Source: Mesorhizobium sp. M4B.F.Ca.ET.203.01.1.1 (GTDB lineage: Bacteria > Pseudomonadota > Alphaproteobacteria > Rhizobiales > Rhizobiaceae). Taken from it: a stretch of 64,000 nt of DNA. The notes under the pieces are model-generated. The model saw nothing but the letters and a program-made list of their open reading frames with translations, was not told the DNA's origin and searched no databases. The translations under genes were made by a program, and so were the position numbers. The stretch spans positions 62,001 through 126,000 of the forward strand of contig NZ_SRUO01000014.1 of assembly GCF_004791025.1 (NCBI RefSeq), read 5' to 3'. Of the stretch, positions 28,835-37,802 are shown piece by piece. How positions within the stretch are numbered: the stretch's first letter is position 1; every line of letters begins with the position of its first letter.

Positions 28835-28994
28835 GCGCCCCCCTCTGCCCTGCCGGGCATCTCCCCCACAAGGGGGGAGATCAGCAGCTTTGGCGCCGCG
28901 CCTTTCCTTCAAACGGTCGTAATTGGCGAAAGCGGCGGTGACAGCCAATCTCCCCCCAAGTGGGGGAGATGTCCGGCAGGACAGAGGGGGGCGC
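28835..28994. repeat. Pair of inverted 47-bp repeats after the DUF925 gene
   Basis: Left arm 28835-28881 and right arm 28948-28994 are near-perfect inverted copies beginning and ending GCGCCCCC / GGGGGCGC; each arm contains its own palindrome (ATCTCCC...GGGAGAT). The 66-nt spacer shows no ORF. The layout resembles a miniature inverted-repeat element or two back-to-back copies of a rhizobial intergenic repeat. Confidence 0.8.
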
Positions 28995-29028
28995 TGTCCC
29001 GCCGGCGTCTCAAAGCAAGCTGAACCGT

Positions 29029-30024
29029 CTAACCATTCACCAGCGCCATCAGCTCCTCGGTATAGCGCTTGCCGACCACCTTATCCGGCGACAGCGCGTC
29101 GCCGATCGCGGCAACCTCCGCAGCACTCAATTCGACCCTGGCCGCTGCCGTGTTCTGTTCCAGATGGCGGATTTTCCGCGCGCCGGGGATCGGCACGATG
29201 AAATCGCCCTGGTGCAGCACCCAGGCGAGCGCCAGTTGAGCCGATGTCACGCCCTTCTCCGCCGCCATCTTTTCCAGCGTGGCAACAACCTTGGCGTTGG
29301 CCGCCATGGCCTCGGCCTGGAAGCGCGGCTGGCCGAGGCGCCAGTCGCCGGCGTCGAGGACGTCCGGCTTGGCGATCGTGCCGGTGAGCAGGCCGCGGCC
29401 GAGCGGGCTGTAGGGGACAAAGCCGATGCCGAGCTCGCGGCAGACGGCGAGGACCTCGTCCTCTGGATCGCGGGTCCATAGCGAATATTCGCTCTGCACG
29501 GCCGAGATCGGATGCACCGCATGCGCCCGGCGGATGGTCGCGGCACTCGCCTCGGAGAGGCCGAGCGCGCGTACCTTGCCCTCGCGCACCAGCTCGGCCA
29601 TGGCGCCGACCGTATCCTCGATCGGCACGTTGGGGTCGACACGGTGCTGGTAGTAGAGGTCGATGACATCAGTGCCCAGCCGCTTCAGCGAGGCCTCGGC
29701 CACCGCCTTGACGTGCTCGGGGCGGCTGTCGACGCCGGCCATGCGGTCGGTGCCCGTCCCCTCTTCCAGGATCTTGAAGCCGAATTTGGTGGCGATCGTC
29801 ACCTTGTCGCGCACCGGCTTCAGCGCCTTGCCGAGCAGGATCTCGTTCTCGTAGGGGCCATAGACTTCGGCGGTGTCGAAGAAGGTCACGCCGATCTCGA
29901 CGGCGCGGCGCAGCGTGGCGATCGCTTCGGCTTCCGGCTGGCCGCCATAGACGAAGCTCATGCCCATGCAGCCGAGGCCGACGGGGAAGACTTCGAGTTC
30001 AGTTCCAAGTTTGCGGGTTTGCAT
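29029..30024 (-). CDS. Aldo/keto reductase
   Basis: A 331-residue NADPH-dependent oxidoreductase with the AKR tetrad Asp50, Tyr55 (FFDTAEVYGPYENE), Lys80 (IATKFG) and His127 (YYQHRVD). The C-terminal cofactor region is VPIPGARKIRHLEQN. The ATG at 30024 is chosen for the AAGGAGA site upstream. It is divergently arranged with a LysR-type regulator 96 nt away, so it is the likely regulated target. Related AKRs reduce varied aldehydes and quinones; substrate is not predictable. Confidence 0.9.
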   Translation of the reverse strand: MQTRKLGTELEVFPVGLGCMGMSFVYGGQPEAEAIATLRRAVEIGVTFFDTAEVYGPYENEILLGKALKPVRDKVTIATKFGFKILEEGTGTDRMAGVDSRPEHVKAVAEASLKRLGTDVIDLYYQHRVDPNVPIEDTVGAMAELVREGKVRALGLSEASAATIRRAHAVHPISAVQSEYSLWTRDPEDEVLAVCRELGIGFVPYSPLGRGLLTGTIAKPDVLDAGDWRLGQPRFQAEAMAANAKVVATLEKMAAEKGVTSAQLALAWVLHQGDFIVPIPGARKIRHLEQNTAAARVELSAAEVAAIGDALSPDKVVGKRYTEELMALVNG

Positions 30025-30104
30025 CACGCATCTCCTTGTTGTGATGCGGAACAAGTAGCCACTTGCCTTTCGTTCGATAACCGTGTCGCTTTTGCACGGC
30101 TTGT

Positions 30105-30117
30105 TCTATAAAATAGA
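30105..30117. promoter_or_regulatory. Palindromic T-N11-A site in the LysR/AKR divergent region
   Basis: TCTAT-AAA-ATAGA is a perfect inverted repeat of 13 bp in the T-N11-A form bound by LysR-type regulators. It lies 3 nt before the lysR ATG and about 80 nt from the AKR start. Confidence 0.5.
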
Positions 30118-30120
30118 TCA

Positions 30121-31011
30121 ATGAACCGCACCAACTTTTCTCAACTGGCCGTGCTTGCCACCGTCGCCCAATGCGCCAGTTTCCGCGGCGCCGCGCGCGA
30201 GCTCGGCATCGCACCGTCCGCGGTGAGCCATGCCGTATCGAGCCTGGAGGCGCGGCTCGGCGTGCGGCTGCTGGCGCGCAGCACGCGCAGCGTGGCGCCG
30301 ACCGTGGAAGGGGCGCAGTTGCTCGAACGGCTGCGGCCGGCGCTTTCCGAAATAGACCACGCGCTGGAGACGGCGGTGGAGGCGCGCGACCGGCCGGCCG
30401 GCAATCTGCGGCTGACCGTGCCGCGCACGGCAGCGCACCTGACGCTGACGCCACGGCTCGGCGCCTTTGCCGCCGCCTATCCCGACATCGTGCTGGAGAT
30501 CGTCATCGAGGACCGCTTCACCGATGTGGTCGAGGGCGGCTTCGATGCCGGTGTGCGGCTCGGCGAAAGCCTGCAGCGCGACATGATCGCCGTGCGCATC
30601 GGGCCCGACCTTCGCGGCGCCGTCGTCGCCGCGCCGTCCTATTTTGCCACGATGCCCAGACCGCGCCACCCGCGCGAGCTCGCCGACCATCGTTGCATCC
30701 GCTTCCGCTTTTCCAGCGGCATCCTCTATCGCTGGGAATTCGAGAAGGACGGCGAGGAGATCGAGATCGCTGCGCAAGGGCCGCTGATCCTCGACGAGGA
30801 CCATCTGATCGCGCAAGCAGCGGTAGACGGCGCCGGGCTCGCCTTCGTCTTCGAGCCCTATGTCAGGGCGCCGCTCGCCGACGGCGGGCTGATCCGCGTG
30901 CTGGAAGACTGGTGCCCGACCTTCGACGGCTTCTTCGTCTATTATCCCAGCCGCCGGCAGATGCGGCCGGCGCTGCGGGCTTTCGTGGATTTCTTCAGGG
31001 TGGGCGGGTAG
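30121..31011 (+). CDS. LysR-family transcriptional regulator
   Basis: A 296-residue LTTR. The N-terminal winged helix-turn-helix includes LAVLATVAQCASFRGAARELGIAPSAVSHAVSSLEARLGVRLLARSTRSVAPT; residues about 90-290 form the periplasmic-binding-protein-like effector domain. It is transcribed away from the aldo/keto reductase, the classical LysR target arrangement. Effector unknown. Confidence 0.92.
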   Translation: MNRTNFSQLAVLATVAQCASFRGAARELGIAPSAVSHAVSSLEARLGVRLLARSTRSVAPTVEGAQLLERLRPALSEIDHALETAVEARDRPAGNLRLTVPRTAAHLTLTPRLGAFAAAYPDIVLEIVIEDRFTDVVEGGFDAGVRLGESLQRDMIAVRIGPDLRGAVVAAPSYFATMPRPRHPRELADHRCIRFRFSSGILYRWEFEKDGEEIEIAAQGPLILDEDHLIAQAAVDGAGLAFVFEPYVRAPLADGGLIRVLEDWCPTFDGFFVYYPSRRQMRPALRAFVDFFRVGG

Positions 31012-31149
31012 GGGCGCTGCAGGCTCGCGGCGAAACCATCGCTCCAAGGTTGGTCGCCAACCCTATTGGCCGCCGGCGCCCGGAATTGTGTGGAGAGTGG
31101 GGCATAGGGTAGCCTGGAAGAAAGCTGACCTCAGCGGCGTTTTTCGACC

Positions 31150-31722
31150 ATGGAATCGTCAATCACCAACACCTCAACCCGCTATGGCTGGGCGATGATC
31201 GTCCTCCACTGGGTGATCGGGATCATCTTCGTCGGTCAGTTCGTGCTCGGCTTCGTGATGATGCGGATCGAAAGCCAGCGCACCGCCTTCGAGCTGATCC
31301 AGTTGCACAAGTCCTTCGGCTTCCTGCTGCTCGGCCTGATCATCCTGCGCATCGCCTGGCGGCTCGGCAACATCGTGCCGGCGTTGCCCTCCTCGGTCGG
31401 AGGCCTGGAGCGACAAGCCGCGCCGCTCGCGCATTTCGCGCTCTATCTCTTCCAGATCGCCCTGCCGCTCTCCGGTTGGGCGCTGGTGTCGGTGTCGACG
31501 CTGGAGATCCCGAGCATGCCGTTCAACCTGTTCGTGATGCCCAACCTGCCACTGGCTGTATCCGACGCGGCGGAGAGTTTTTGGACGGCAGCGCACTGGT
31601 ACCTCGCCTATGCCGGCATCGCGCTCGTCGTCCTGCATATCCTGGCCGCGTTGCGCCATCATTTCTGGCTGCGCGACAGCGTGCTTGCGCGCATGATCAC
31701 GCCTTCGTCAGGCCGGGAATAG
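31150..31722 (+). CDS. Cytochrome b561-family di-haem membrane protein
   Basis: A 190-residue protein with four transmembrane helices and candidate haem-ligand histidines in MIVLHWVIG, LIQLHKSFG, APLAHFALY/AAHWYLAY and VVLHILAALRHH. It fits the bacterial cytochrome b561 (YceJ/YodB) family, electron carriers of the inner membrane. A YceI-family gene follows 69 nt after its stop, the same pairing as yceJ-yceI in E. coli. Confidence 0.88.
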   Translation: MESSITNTSTRYGWAMIVLHWVIGIIFVGQFVLGFVMMRIESQRTAFELIQLHKSFGFLLLGLIILRIAWRLGNIVPALPSSVGGLERQAAPLAHFALYLFQIALPLSGWALVSVSTLEIPSMPFNLFVMPNLPLAVSDAAESFWTAAHWYLAYAGIALVVLHILAALRHHFWLRDSVLARMITPSSGRE

Positions 31723-31791
31723 AAGACCGCCGTCGTTCGTTGGTGAGGCGAGAAGACAGCAATGCGCTGCCTCAGAAAAAGGACCTCCCCC

Positions 31792-32367
31792 ATGCATGCG
31801 CGCATCCTTGGATTGGCGGCCCTTGCCGCTTGCCTTGCCGTGCCCGCCATCGCGGCGGTGGCGCTCAGCGACGCCGCCGGCAGCTACACGATCAGCCCGG
31901 CCGCATCGAACATCCGCTTCACCATCGGCAAGGCGGGCGGCGGCGGCTTCGACGGCGCCTTCGCCCGCTTCAAGGGCAGCATCCGCATCGACAACGGCAA
32001 TGTCGAACGCTCGCAGGTCAACCTCACCATCTTTCCCGAGAGCGTCGGCACCGGCCAGAACCGCATCGATGCCTTCCTGCGCTCCGACGCGGTGTTCGAC
32101 AGCACCAACAGCCCGGAAATCCAGTTCCGCTCGACCAATGTGACCCGTACCGGCGACACGACGGCCTTGGTCACCGGCCGGCTGACGGCGCGCGGCAAGA
32201 CGTTTCCGGAAAAATTCACCGCCGAGCTCAGCAGCCTCAAGGCCGGCACGATCAAATTCCACGTCACCGGCAAGGTGTTGAGGTCACGCTACGGCATGGA
32301 TGTCGGCACGCCGATCTATTCCAACGTCGTCAACTTCGACATGACGCTGACGGGCAAGAGGGGCTGA
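31792..32367 (+). CDS. YceI-family periplasmic lipocalin-like protein
   Basis: A 191-residue protein with a Sec signal peptide (about residues 1-22, cleavage near AIA-AVA) and a YceI beta-barrel; DAAGSYTISPAASNIRFTIGK and FRSTNVTRTGD are typical. YceI proteins bind isoprenoid-like lipids in the periplasm. ATG 31792 is preferred for its AAAAAGGA site and because it opens the signal peptide. Probably co-transcribed with the b561 gene. Confidence 0.88.
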   Translation: MHARILGLAALAACLAVPAIAAVALSDAAGSYTISPAASNIRFTIGKAGGGGFDGAFARFKGSIRIDNGNVERSQVNLTIFPESVGTGQNRIDAFLRSDAVFDSTNSPEIQFRSTNVTRTGDTTALVTGRLTARGKTFPEKFTAELSSLKAGTIKFHVTGKVLRSRYGMDVGTPIYSNVVNFDMTLTGKRG

Positions 32368-32738
32368 GGCGCATTTCCTCGCCCCCGGCAAAGCGGGCCA
32401 CGCTATGCACACATCTTCTGTGATTGGCGTGACTGATCAGGCCGTAGCTTGATTGCCACGTGGTTCCCCCAATCCGTCGCTGCTTCGCAGTGCCACCTTT
32501 CCCCCCTCCGGAGGGAAAGGAAGGGAGCGTTGCTGGAGGAGCGTTGATGGCAAAAAGCTAGGCGCCTTCCTCTACCCCGTCGATCGGGGGAGAGGTGGCT
32601 CGGCGAAGCCGAGACGGAGTGGGGGTCGACCAGCGCTACATTGGACAATGCATGCGCCAAGCCACGGAGTGTCTGCGATTGGCTTTTCCCCTGAATTGGG
32701 GCACACCTCCATGATGCAATTCGACATGGAGAAGCGTG
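32368..32738. repeat. 371-nt intergenic region holding two inverted repeat copies
   Basis: No credible gene. It contains a left block (32466-32520) and a right block (32569-32625) that are degenerate inverted copies: CCCCCAATCCGTC...CTTCGCAG...GCCACCT against AGGTGGC...CGGCGAAG...GACGGAGTGGGGG. Each block also carries a self-complementary part. These are intergenic repeats, not coding. Confidence 0.7.
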
Positions 32739-33725
32739 ATGTTCCGATGGGGTGTTCTGTCGACGGCCAAGATCGGCCGCGAGCAGCTGTTACCGGCGAT
32801 CGTCGAGGCGGAGAACGGCATCCTGTCGGCGATCGCCAGCCGCGATCTGGCGAAAGCCCGGGCACTGGCCGACCGTTTCGGCGCGCCGCATGCTTTCGGC
32901 TCCTATGAGGAACTGCTCGCGTCGAAGGACATCGACGGCGTCTACATCCCGCTGCCCACCTCGCAGCATGTCGAGTGGACGGCCAAGGCGATCCAGGCCG
33001 GCAAGCATGTGCTGGTCGAGAAGCCGCTGGCGCTCGACGCCAAGGACATCGCGCCGCTGATCAAGCTGCGCGACGAGAAGAAGGTGCTGGTCTGCGAAGC
33101 CTTCATGGTCATCTACCACCCGCAATGGATCAAGGTGCGCGACCTGATCGCCAGCGGCGCCATCGGCCGGCTGCGCCACGTGCAGGGCGCGTTCTCCTAT
33201 TACAATGTCGACCCCAAGAACATGCGCAACCAGCTTGACCTCGGCGGCGGCGCGCTGCCCGACATCGGCGTCTACCCGACGGTGTCGACGCGCTTTTCGA
33301 CCGGCAAGGAACCGCAGCGCGTGCAGGCGACGATCGAGCGCGACAAGACCTTCGGCACCGACATCTATTCCTCGATCCGCGCCGACTTCGGCGACTTCGA
33401 ACTGTCCTTCTACCTGTCGACGCAGATGGCGGCGCGGCAGGTGATGGTGTTCCACGGCGAGAAGGGTTTCATCGAGGTGTTCTCGCCGTTCAATGCCGGG
33501 CTCTACGACCACCATCGGGTCGAGCTGCACAACCAGAACCACACCGAGGCGCAGGTGTTCCGCTTCCCCGGCACGCAGCAGTACCGGCTGGAGGTCGAGA
33601 CCTTCGCCAGGGCGGCGCAGGGCGGCAAGGAGCGCGTCTTCACGCTGGAGGAATCGGTGCTCAACCAGAAGGTCATCGATGCCATCTTCCGCGCCGGCGG
33701 CAAGGACGGCTGGGAACCGGTCTGA
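32739..33725 (+). CDS. Gfo/Idh/MocA-family oxidoreductase
   Basis: A 328-residue NAD(P)-dependent dehydrogenase. The N-terminal Rossmann domain starts FRWGVLSTAKIGREQLLPA, and EKPLALDAKD supplies the conserved EKP lysine of the family; the C-terminal alpha/beta domain follows (GGGALPDIGVYP). ATG 32739 has GGAG 7 nt upstream; a GTG one codon earlier is possible. Members act on sugars, inositols or trans-dihydrodiols; substrate not assignable. Confidence 0.88.
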   Translation: MFRWGVLSTAKIGREQLLPAIVEAENGILSAIASRDLAKARALADRFGAPHAFGSYEELLASKDIDGVYIPLPTSQHVEWTAKAIQAGKHVLVEKPLALDAKDIAPLIKLRDEKKVLVCEAFMVIYHPQWIKVRDLIASGAIGRLRHVQGAFSYYNVDPKNMRNQLDLGGGALPDIGVYPTVSTRFSTGKEPQRVQATIERDKTFGTDIYSSIRADFGDFELSFYLSTQMAARQVMVFHGEKGFIEVFSPFNAGLYDHHRVELHNQNHTEAQVFRFPGTQQYRLEVETFARAAQGGKERVFTLEESVLNQKVIDAIFRAGGKDGWEPV

Positions 33726-33734
33726 GTCTTTGTC

Positions 33735-33783
33735 TTGACGCAATCCGGACGGAAAACCGCTTCACACTTTTCCTGGAATTGCT
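33735..33783 (+). repeat. Interspersed ~49-nt hairpin repeat, copy 2 (before FAD dehydrogenase)
   Basis: Starts TTGACGCAATCC and ends TGGAATTGCT, with inner stem GGAAAA/TTTTCC; the left outer arm is one T shorter than in the other copies. It ends 24 nt before the next ATG. Confidence 0.85.
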
Positions 33784-33807
33784 CTATCGGCCTTGGGGGG
33801 AGCAAAA

Positions 33808-35466
33808 ATGGCTGACGACGCGGACGTCATCATTGTCGGCGCGGGGCTGGCCGGCCTCGTCGCCGCGGCCGAGCTGGCCGAGGCCGGCAAGAAGATCATC
33901 ATCGTCGACCAGGAACCGGAGCAGTCGCTGGGCGGCCAGGCCTTCTGGTCGTTCGGCGGTTTGTTCCTGGTCGACTCGCCGGAGCAGCGACGCATGCGCA
34001 TCCGCGATTCGCACGATCTCGCGCTGGAAGACTGGATGGGCACCGCGGCTTTCGACCGCCCGGAAGATTTCTGGCCGCGCAAATGGGCCGAGGCCTATGT
34101 CGGCTTTGCCGCCGGCGAAAAGCGTTCCTGGCTGATCGAACGCGGGCTGAAATTCTTTCCCGTCGTCGGCTGGGCGGAACGCGGCGGCGGCAACGCCATC
34201 GGCCACGGCAATTCGGTGCCGCGCTTCCACGTCACCTGGGGCACCGGCCCCGGCGTGCTCGAACCTTTTGTCCTGCGTGTCCGCGAGGCGGCGATGCGCG
34301 GGCTTGTCCAGTTCAAATTCCGCCATCGTGTCAACGAGCTGACGCGAACGGGCACGACCGTCGATGGCGTGCGCGGCGACATCCTCGAGCCAAGCAGCGT
34401 GGAGCGCGGCCGCAAGAGCGCGCGTGACATCGCCGGCGATTTCGAACTTCACGCGCAAGCGGTGATCGTCGCCTCCGGCGGCATCGGCGCCAATCACGAG
34501 CTGGTGCGCAAGAACTGGCCCGAGCGCCTGGGCAAGGCCCCATCGCGGATGATCACCGGCGTGCCCGACCATGTCGATGGCCGTATGCTGGCCATCACCG
34601 AAGCGGCCGGCGGCAGGGTCATCAACCGCGACCGCATGTGGCACTATGTCGAGGGCATCAAGAACTGGGCGCCGATCTGGACCGACCACGCCATCCGCAT
34701 CCTGCCCGGCCCGTCGTCGCTGTGGCTCGACGCGCGCGGCAAGCGGCTGCCGGTGCCGCTCTATCCGGGCTTCGACACGCTCGGCACGCTCAGCCACATC
34801 ATGCGCACCGGCTTCGACTATTCCTGGTTCATCCTGACCAGGAAGATCATCCAGAAGGAGTTCGCGCTGTCGGGCTCCGAGCAGAACCCGGACCTGACCG
34901 GCAAGAGCTGGCGCCAGGTGCTGGGCCGCGCCACGTCGGGCATTCCCGGCCCGGTGAAAGCCTTCATGGAGAAGGGCGAGGATTTCATCGTCGAGGCCGA
35001 CCTTTCGACGCTGGTCAAGCGCATGAACGCGCTGGCCGGCGGCGAACCGCTATTGGAGGAGGCCCAGGTCGAGCGCGAGATCCGCGCCCGCGACCGGCAG
35101 CTCGACAATCCGTTCTCGAAAGACATGCAGATCACGGCGTTGCGCGGCGCGCGCGCCTATCTCGGCGACAAGCTGATCCGCACCGCAAAGCCGCACAAAA
35201 TGCTCGATCCGGCGAACGGCCCGCTGATCGCGGTGCGCCTCAACATCCTCACCCGCAAGACGCTCGGCGGCCTGCAGACCGATCTCGACAGCCGCGTTCT
35301 CGATGCCGGGGGCCTACCGGTCCCCGGCCTCTATGCGGTCGGCGAAGCCGCCGGCTTCGGCGGCGGCGGCCTGCACGGCTACGCGGCGCTGGAAGGCACG
35401 TTTCTCGGCGGCTGCATCTTCTCCGGCCGCAGCGCCGGGCGGTCGGCGGGCGGCGCGGTGGTCTGA
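33808..35466 (+). CDS. FAD-binding dehydrogenase (fumarate reductase/3-ketosteroid dehydrogenase-like flavoprotein)
   Basis: A 552-residue flavoprotein. The N-terminal dinucleotide-binding motif is VIIVGAGLAGLVAAAELAEAG, and the C-terminal FAD motif is VPGLYAVGEAAGFGGGGLHGYAALEGTFLGGC. It belongs to the FAD_binding_2 group (COG3573). ATG 33808 follows GGGGGGAG. It is probably cytosolic, with no signal peptide or haem site. Substrate unknown. The 49-nt hairpin repeat lies directly upstream. Confidence 0.88.
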   Translation: MADDADVIIVGAGLAGLVAAAELAEAGKKIIIVDQEPEQSLGGQAFWSFGGLFLVDSPEQRRMRIRDSHDLALEDWMGTAAFDRPEDFWPRKWAEAYVGFAAGEKRSWLIERGLKFFPVVGWAERGGGNAIGHGNSVPRFHVTWGTGPGVLEPFVLRVREAAMRGLVQFKFRHRVNELTRTGTTVDGVRGDILEPSSVERGRKSARDIAGDFELHAQAVIVASGGIGANHELVRKNWPERLGKAPSRMITGVPDHVDGRMLAITEAAGGRVINRDRMWHYVEGIKNWAPIWTDHAIRILPGPSSLWLDARGKRLPVPLYPGFDTLGTLSHIMRTGFDYSWFILTRKIIQKEFALSGSEQNPDLTGKSWRQVLGRATSGIPGPVKAFMEKGEDFIVEADLSTLVKRMNALAGGEPLLEEAQVEREIRARDRQLDNPFSKDMQITALRGARAYLGDKLIRTAKPHKMLDPANGPLIAVRLNILTRKTLGGLQTDLDSRVLDAGGLPVPGLYAVGEAAGFGGGGLHGYAALEGTFLGGCIFSGRSAGRSAGGAVV

Positions 35467-35607
35467 ACGTTCGACGGCGTTCCCGCAGGCTCGTGACGTC
35501 GGGCGCGCCTCGTTTGCCGCATCATTTCGCAAGCAAGACCATCTCTTGTGTGGGTACCCCCGCGCATTAACAGATGCTAACATTCTTCGTTCCTCGGGAA
35601 CGTCGCA

Positions 35608-36807
35608 ATGTCCAAGATTTGCTTGTTGTGCGCGTGCCTTCTTTTTCTGGCTGGCTTGTCGACACCTGCGTCCTCTGAGGCCGAAATCAGTCAGCGCAGT
35701 CACAGATATGCACTTGTCATCGGCAACTCCGCCTACCGCTATGCGCCATCGCTCCCCAACGGGGTGAATGACGCGAATGCGATCGCTCGAATTTTGGAAG
35801 AGACCGGGTTTAAGGTCACGCTTGGCCTGGATGCCGACGCCTCAACGTTCAGGGAACTCATCGGAAAATTCAGGCGAAACTTGCAGCCGGGTGATGTCTC
35901 GCTTTTTTACTACGCCGGACACGGGCTCCAAGCGAACGGAGAAAACTACCTATTGCCTGTTGATGCCGCCCTTCACCGTCCGGCCGACTTGGCTCTGGAG
36001 GCTGAGCGCTTGCAAGACATTATCGCAGCCATGACGGCCGAGGAAAATACCGCCATCGTCCTTCTCGATGCCTGTCGGGACAATCCTTTCGTCAAGCAAC
36101 TAAGTGGACAGAGTCAGAGTCGCGGCTTTGCGATAGAAAAGGGGCTGGGAGCGCTGGATGCCGGCAGGGGGGTCTTCATCGGCTTTGCAACACAGCCGGG
36201 CAATGTCGCTCTCGATGGGGCCGTCAATCATAGCCCGTTTGCAGACTCTCTTGTGAAGCGCATAAAGACTCCCTCGATCGACATTGAAATTCTCATGCGT
36301 CGCGTCCGCTTGGACGTCATGAACGCGACGTCTGGAAGGCAGGTTCCCTGGAGCAATTCGTCCTTGGTGGAGCCGGGGTTCTCATTCAACCCAGATCCCA
36401 CATTCAATAATCAGTCTCCGTCAGAGCTTCCTCAGCCAGACATCAATACGGCGAAAGACCTCGAGTTTTGGAAATCGATCAAGGATACATCCGATGTCTC
36501 CATGTATCGTGCCTATCTGGCGGCATTTCCGAATGGTGCGTTCATCGAAATAGCGAAGAGCCGAATTGCCAAGTTCCAAGCACCTTCGCCGCCACGCAAG
36601 AAAACCCTAACAAGGAAAGTCAGTCGCAAGCCGCAAGCCTCGCTGCCGATCAACGAGCCTTCCGCCAATCGTTCGGCGGAAACGACCGCACCTGCCAAGC
36701 AGGAATCCGTTGGACGATGCAGGGATGGCAACAAAGAGAGATGTCGCGAGAGATGCCGTGAAGGCGTAAGGCGTGCCTGTCGCAAACTGCAACAGCTTGG
36801 GGGTTAG
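35608..36807 (+). CDS. Secreted caspase-like (peptidase C14) protein with Cys-rich tail
   Basis: A 399-residue protein with a signal peptide (1-24), a caspase p20-like domain (about 33-255) containing the catalytic dyad His105 (YYAGHG) and Cys156 (LLDACRDNPF), a linker, and a region (about 285-325) ending in a short helical repeat (LEFWKSIKDTSDVSMYRAYLAAFPNGAFIEIAKSRI). The tail is Lys/Arg-rich and ends with regularly spaced cysteines (GRCRDG, RCRERCREG, ACRKL). Base composition and codons are less GC-rich than in neighbours, suggesting transfer. Proteolytic targets are unknown. Confidence 0.88.
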   Translation: MSKICLLCACLLFLAGLSTPASSEAEISQRSHRYALVIGNSAYRYAPSLPNGVNDANAIARILEETGFKVTLGLDADASTFRELIGKFRRNLQPGDVSLFYYAGHGLQANGENYLLPVDAALHRPADLALEAERLQDIIAAMTAEENTAIVLLDACRDNPFVKQLSGQSQSRGFAIEKGLGALDAGRGVFIGFATQPGNVALDGAVNHSPFADSLVKRIKTPSIDIEILMRRVRLDVMNATSGRQVPWSNSSLVEPGFSFNPDPTFNNQSPSELPQPDINTAKDLEFWKSIKDTSDVSMYRAYLAAFPNGAFIEIAKSRIAKFQAPSPPRKKTLTRKVSRKPQASLPINEPSANRSAETTAPAKQESVGRCRDGNKERCRERCREGVRRACRKLQQLGG

Positions 36808-36908
36808 ACGACCCGCGGATTATCGCCTTGCGTAGCAAATTCGGGTGCGGCGGGCGTGTTCGCTTGATCCCACAATCCGACATTGCAACCTGAGGGCATG
36901 CGTCCAGA

Positions 36909-37274
36909 TTACCGGCTTGCCAGCACCATACGGTTGCCCTCGCTGTCGCGGAACTCGGCGACGGTGCGGCCAGGCTGCCATGGAGCTTCCTGAGGCTCGG
37001 TGACGATTTCGACACCCTTCGCCTTCAGCGATGCGAACGTGCCCTCGACGTTGTCGTCGACCAGCACCAGCACGGGGTCGACCCCCGGCGCCTCGTCGGC
37101 GCGTCTGACAAAATGCAGGTTGGTGACGGCGTCGGGAAACGCCAGCTCGATCCAGCGCCAGCCGCCCTCGCCCATCGGCTGGTCGGCTATCACCTGGCAG
37201 GCAAGGTGATCGGTATAGAACGCCTTGGCGCGGTCCTGGTCGAACACCGGAAGTTCGGCAAACTGGATATGCAT
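36909..37274 (-). CDS. VOC-family protein (glyoxalase/bleomycin resistance fold)
   Basis: A 121-residue single-chain VOC protein: MHIQFAELPVFDQDRAKAFYTDHLACQV, GWRWIELAFP, and a C-terminal EFRDSEGNRMVLAS. The ATG at 37274 is preferred because GAGGAGA lies 7 nt upstream. Metal ligands are less obvious than in the 12177 homologue. It is convergent with the caspase-like gene and divergent from the small gene and ECF sigma gene. Confidence 0.82.
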   Translation of the reverse strand: MHIQFAELPVFDQDRAKAFYTDHLACQVIADQPMGEGGWRWIELAFPDAVTNLHFVRRADEAPGVDPVLVLVDDNVEGTFASLKAKGVEIVTEPQEAPWQPGRTVAEFRDSEGNRMVLASR

Positions 37275-37419
37275 GATGTCTCTCCTCATCGCGGAGGCCG
37301 CCGCGCGGCCTCGACGGACGAAAGACGACGCAGACGCGCAGAAAGATTCGGGCCACCTTGAGAATCTTTTCGATGCTGCGGAACGTCTTTTGTGGGCAAA
37401 CCCAGAAAAGGAGATGACA

Positions 37420-37740
37420 ATGGGCTACAATCTCATCCGCTACGGCGTGAAGGATGAAAGCATCGCCGAAAACCGTACCCTGGTTGCAAAGGTGTTCGAG
37501 GCGCTCGACGAAACGAAGCCGCTATCCGTGCGCTACCTCGTTCTGGAGCTGGAGAATGGCGAGTTCGTGCATCTTGTCGGGTATGACAAGGACAGCGCCG
37601 CCCTGACCGGGCTCGACGCCTTCAAGGCTTTCAGCGCCGACCACGCCGAGCGGCGCTCCGGCGCTCTCGCCAGATCGGCGGCAAAAATCGTCGGCAACTA
37701 TCGTATGCTGGACAATGCCAGTGAGGCCATGCCGGCCTGA
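37420..37740 (+). CDS. Small protein of unknown function upstream of an ECF sigma factor
   Basis: A 106-residue protein, soluble, with alternating strands and helices (YNLIRYGVKDESIAENRTLVAKVFEAL, VRYLVLELENGEFVHLV), compatible with a dimeric alpha/beta-barrel like antibiotic-biosynthesis monooxygenase folds. That fold is a guess from pattern only. The ATG at 37420 follows AAGGAG by 6 nt; the ATG at 37414 abuts the site and is less likely. It lies 62 nt before the sigma-factor gene and may be its partner or target. Confidence 0.65.
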   Translation: MGYNLIRYGVKDESIAENRTLVAKVFEALDETKPLSVRYLVLELENGEFVHLVGYDKDSAALTGLDAFKAFSADHAERRSGALARSAAKIVGNYRMLDNASEAMPA

Positions 37741-37802
37741 CCTCAGTGCCGGCACGGCCCTCCTGGCGTCGCCGTGCCGCAGCCTGCTCGGGAATGAACG
37801 CA

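Noticed and set aside
31048..31062. Hairpin GGTTGG-TCG-CCAACC after the LysR gene
   Set aside because: Short stem with no T-run; not enough to call a terminator.
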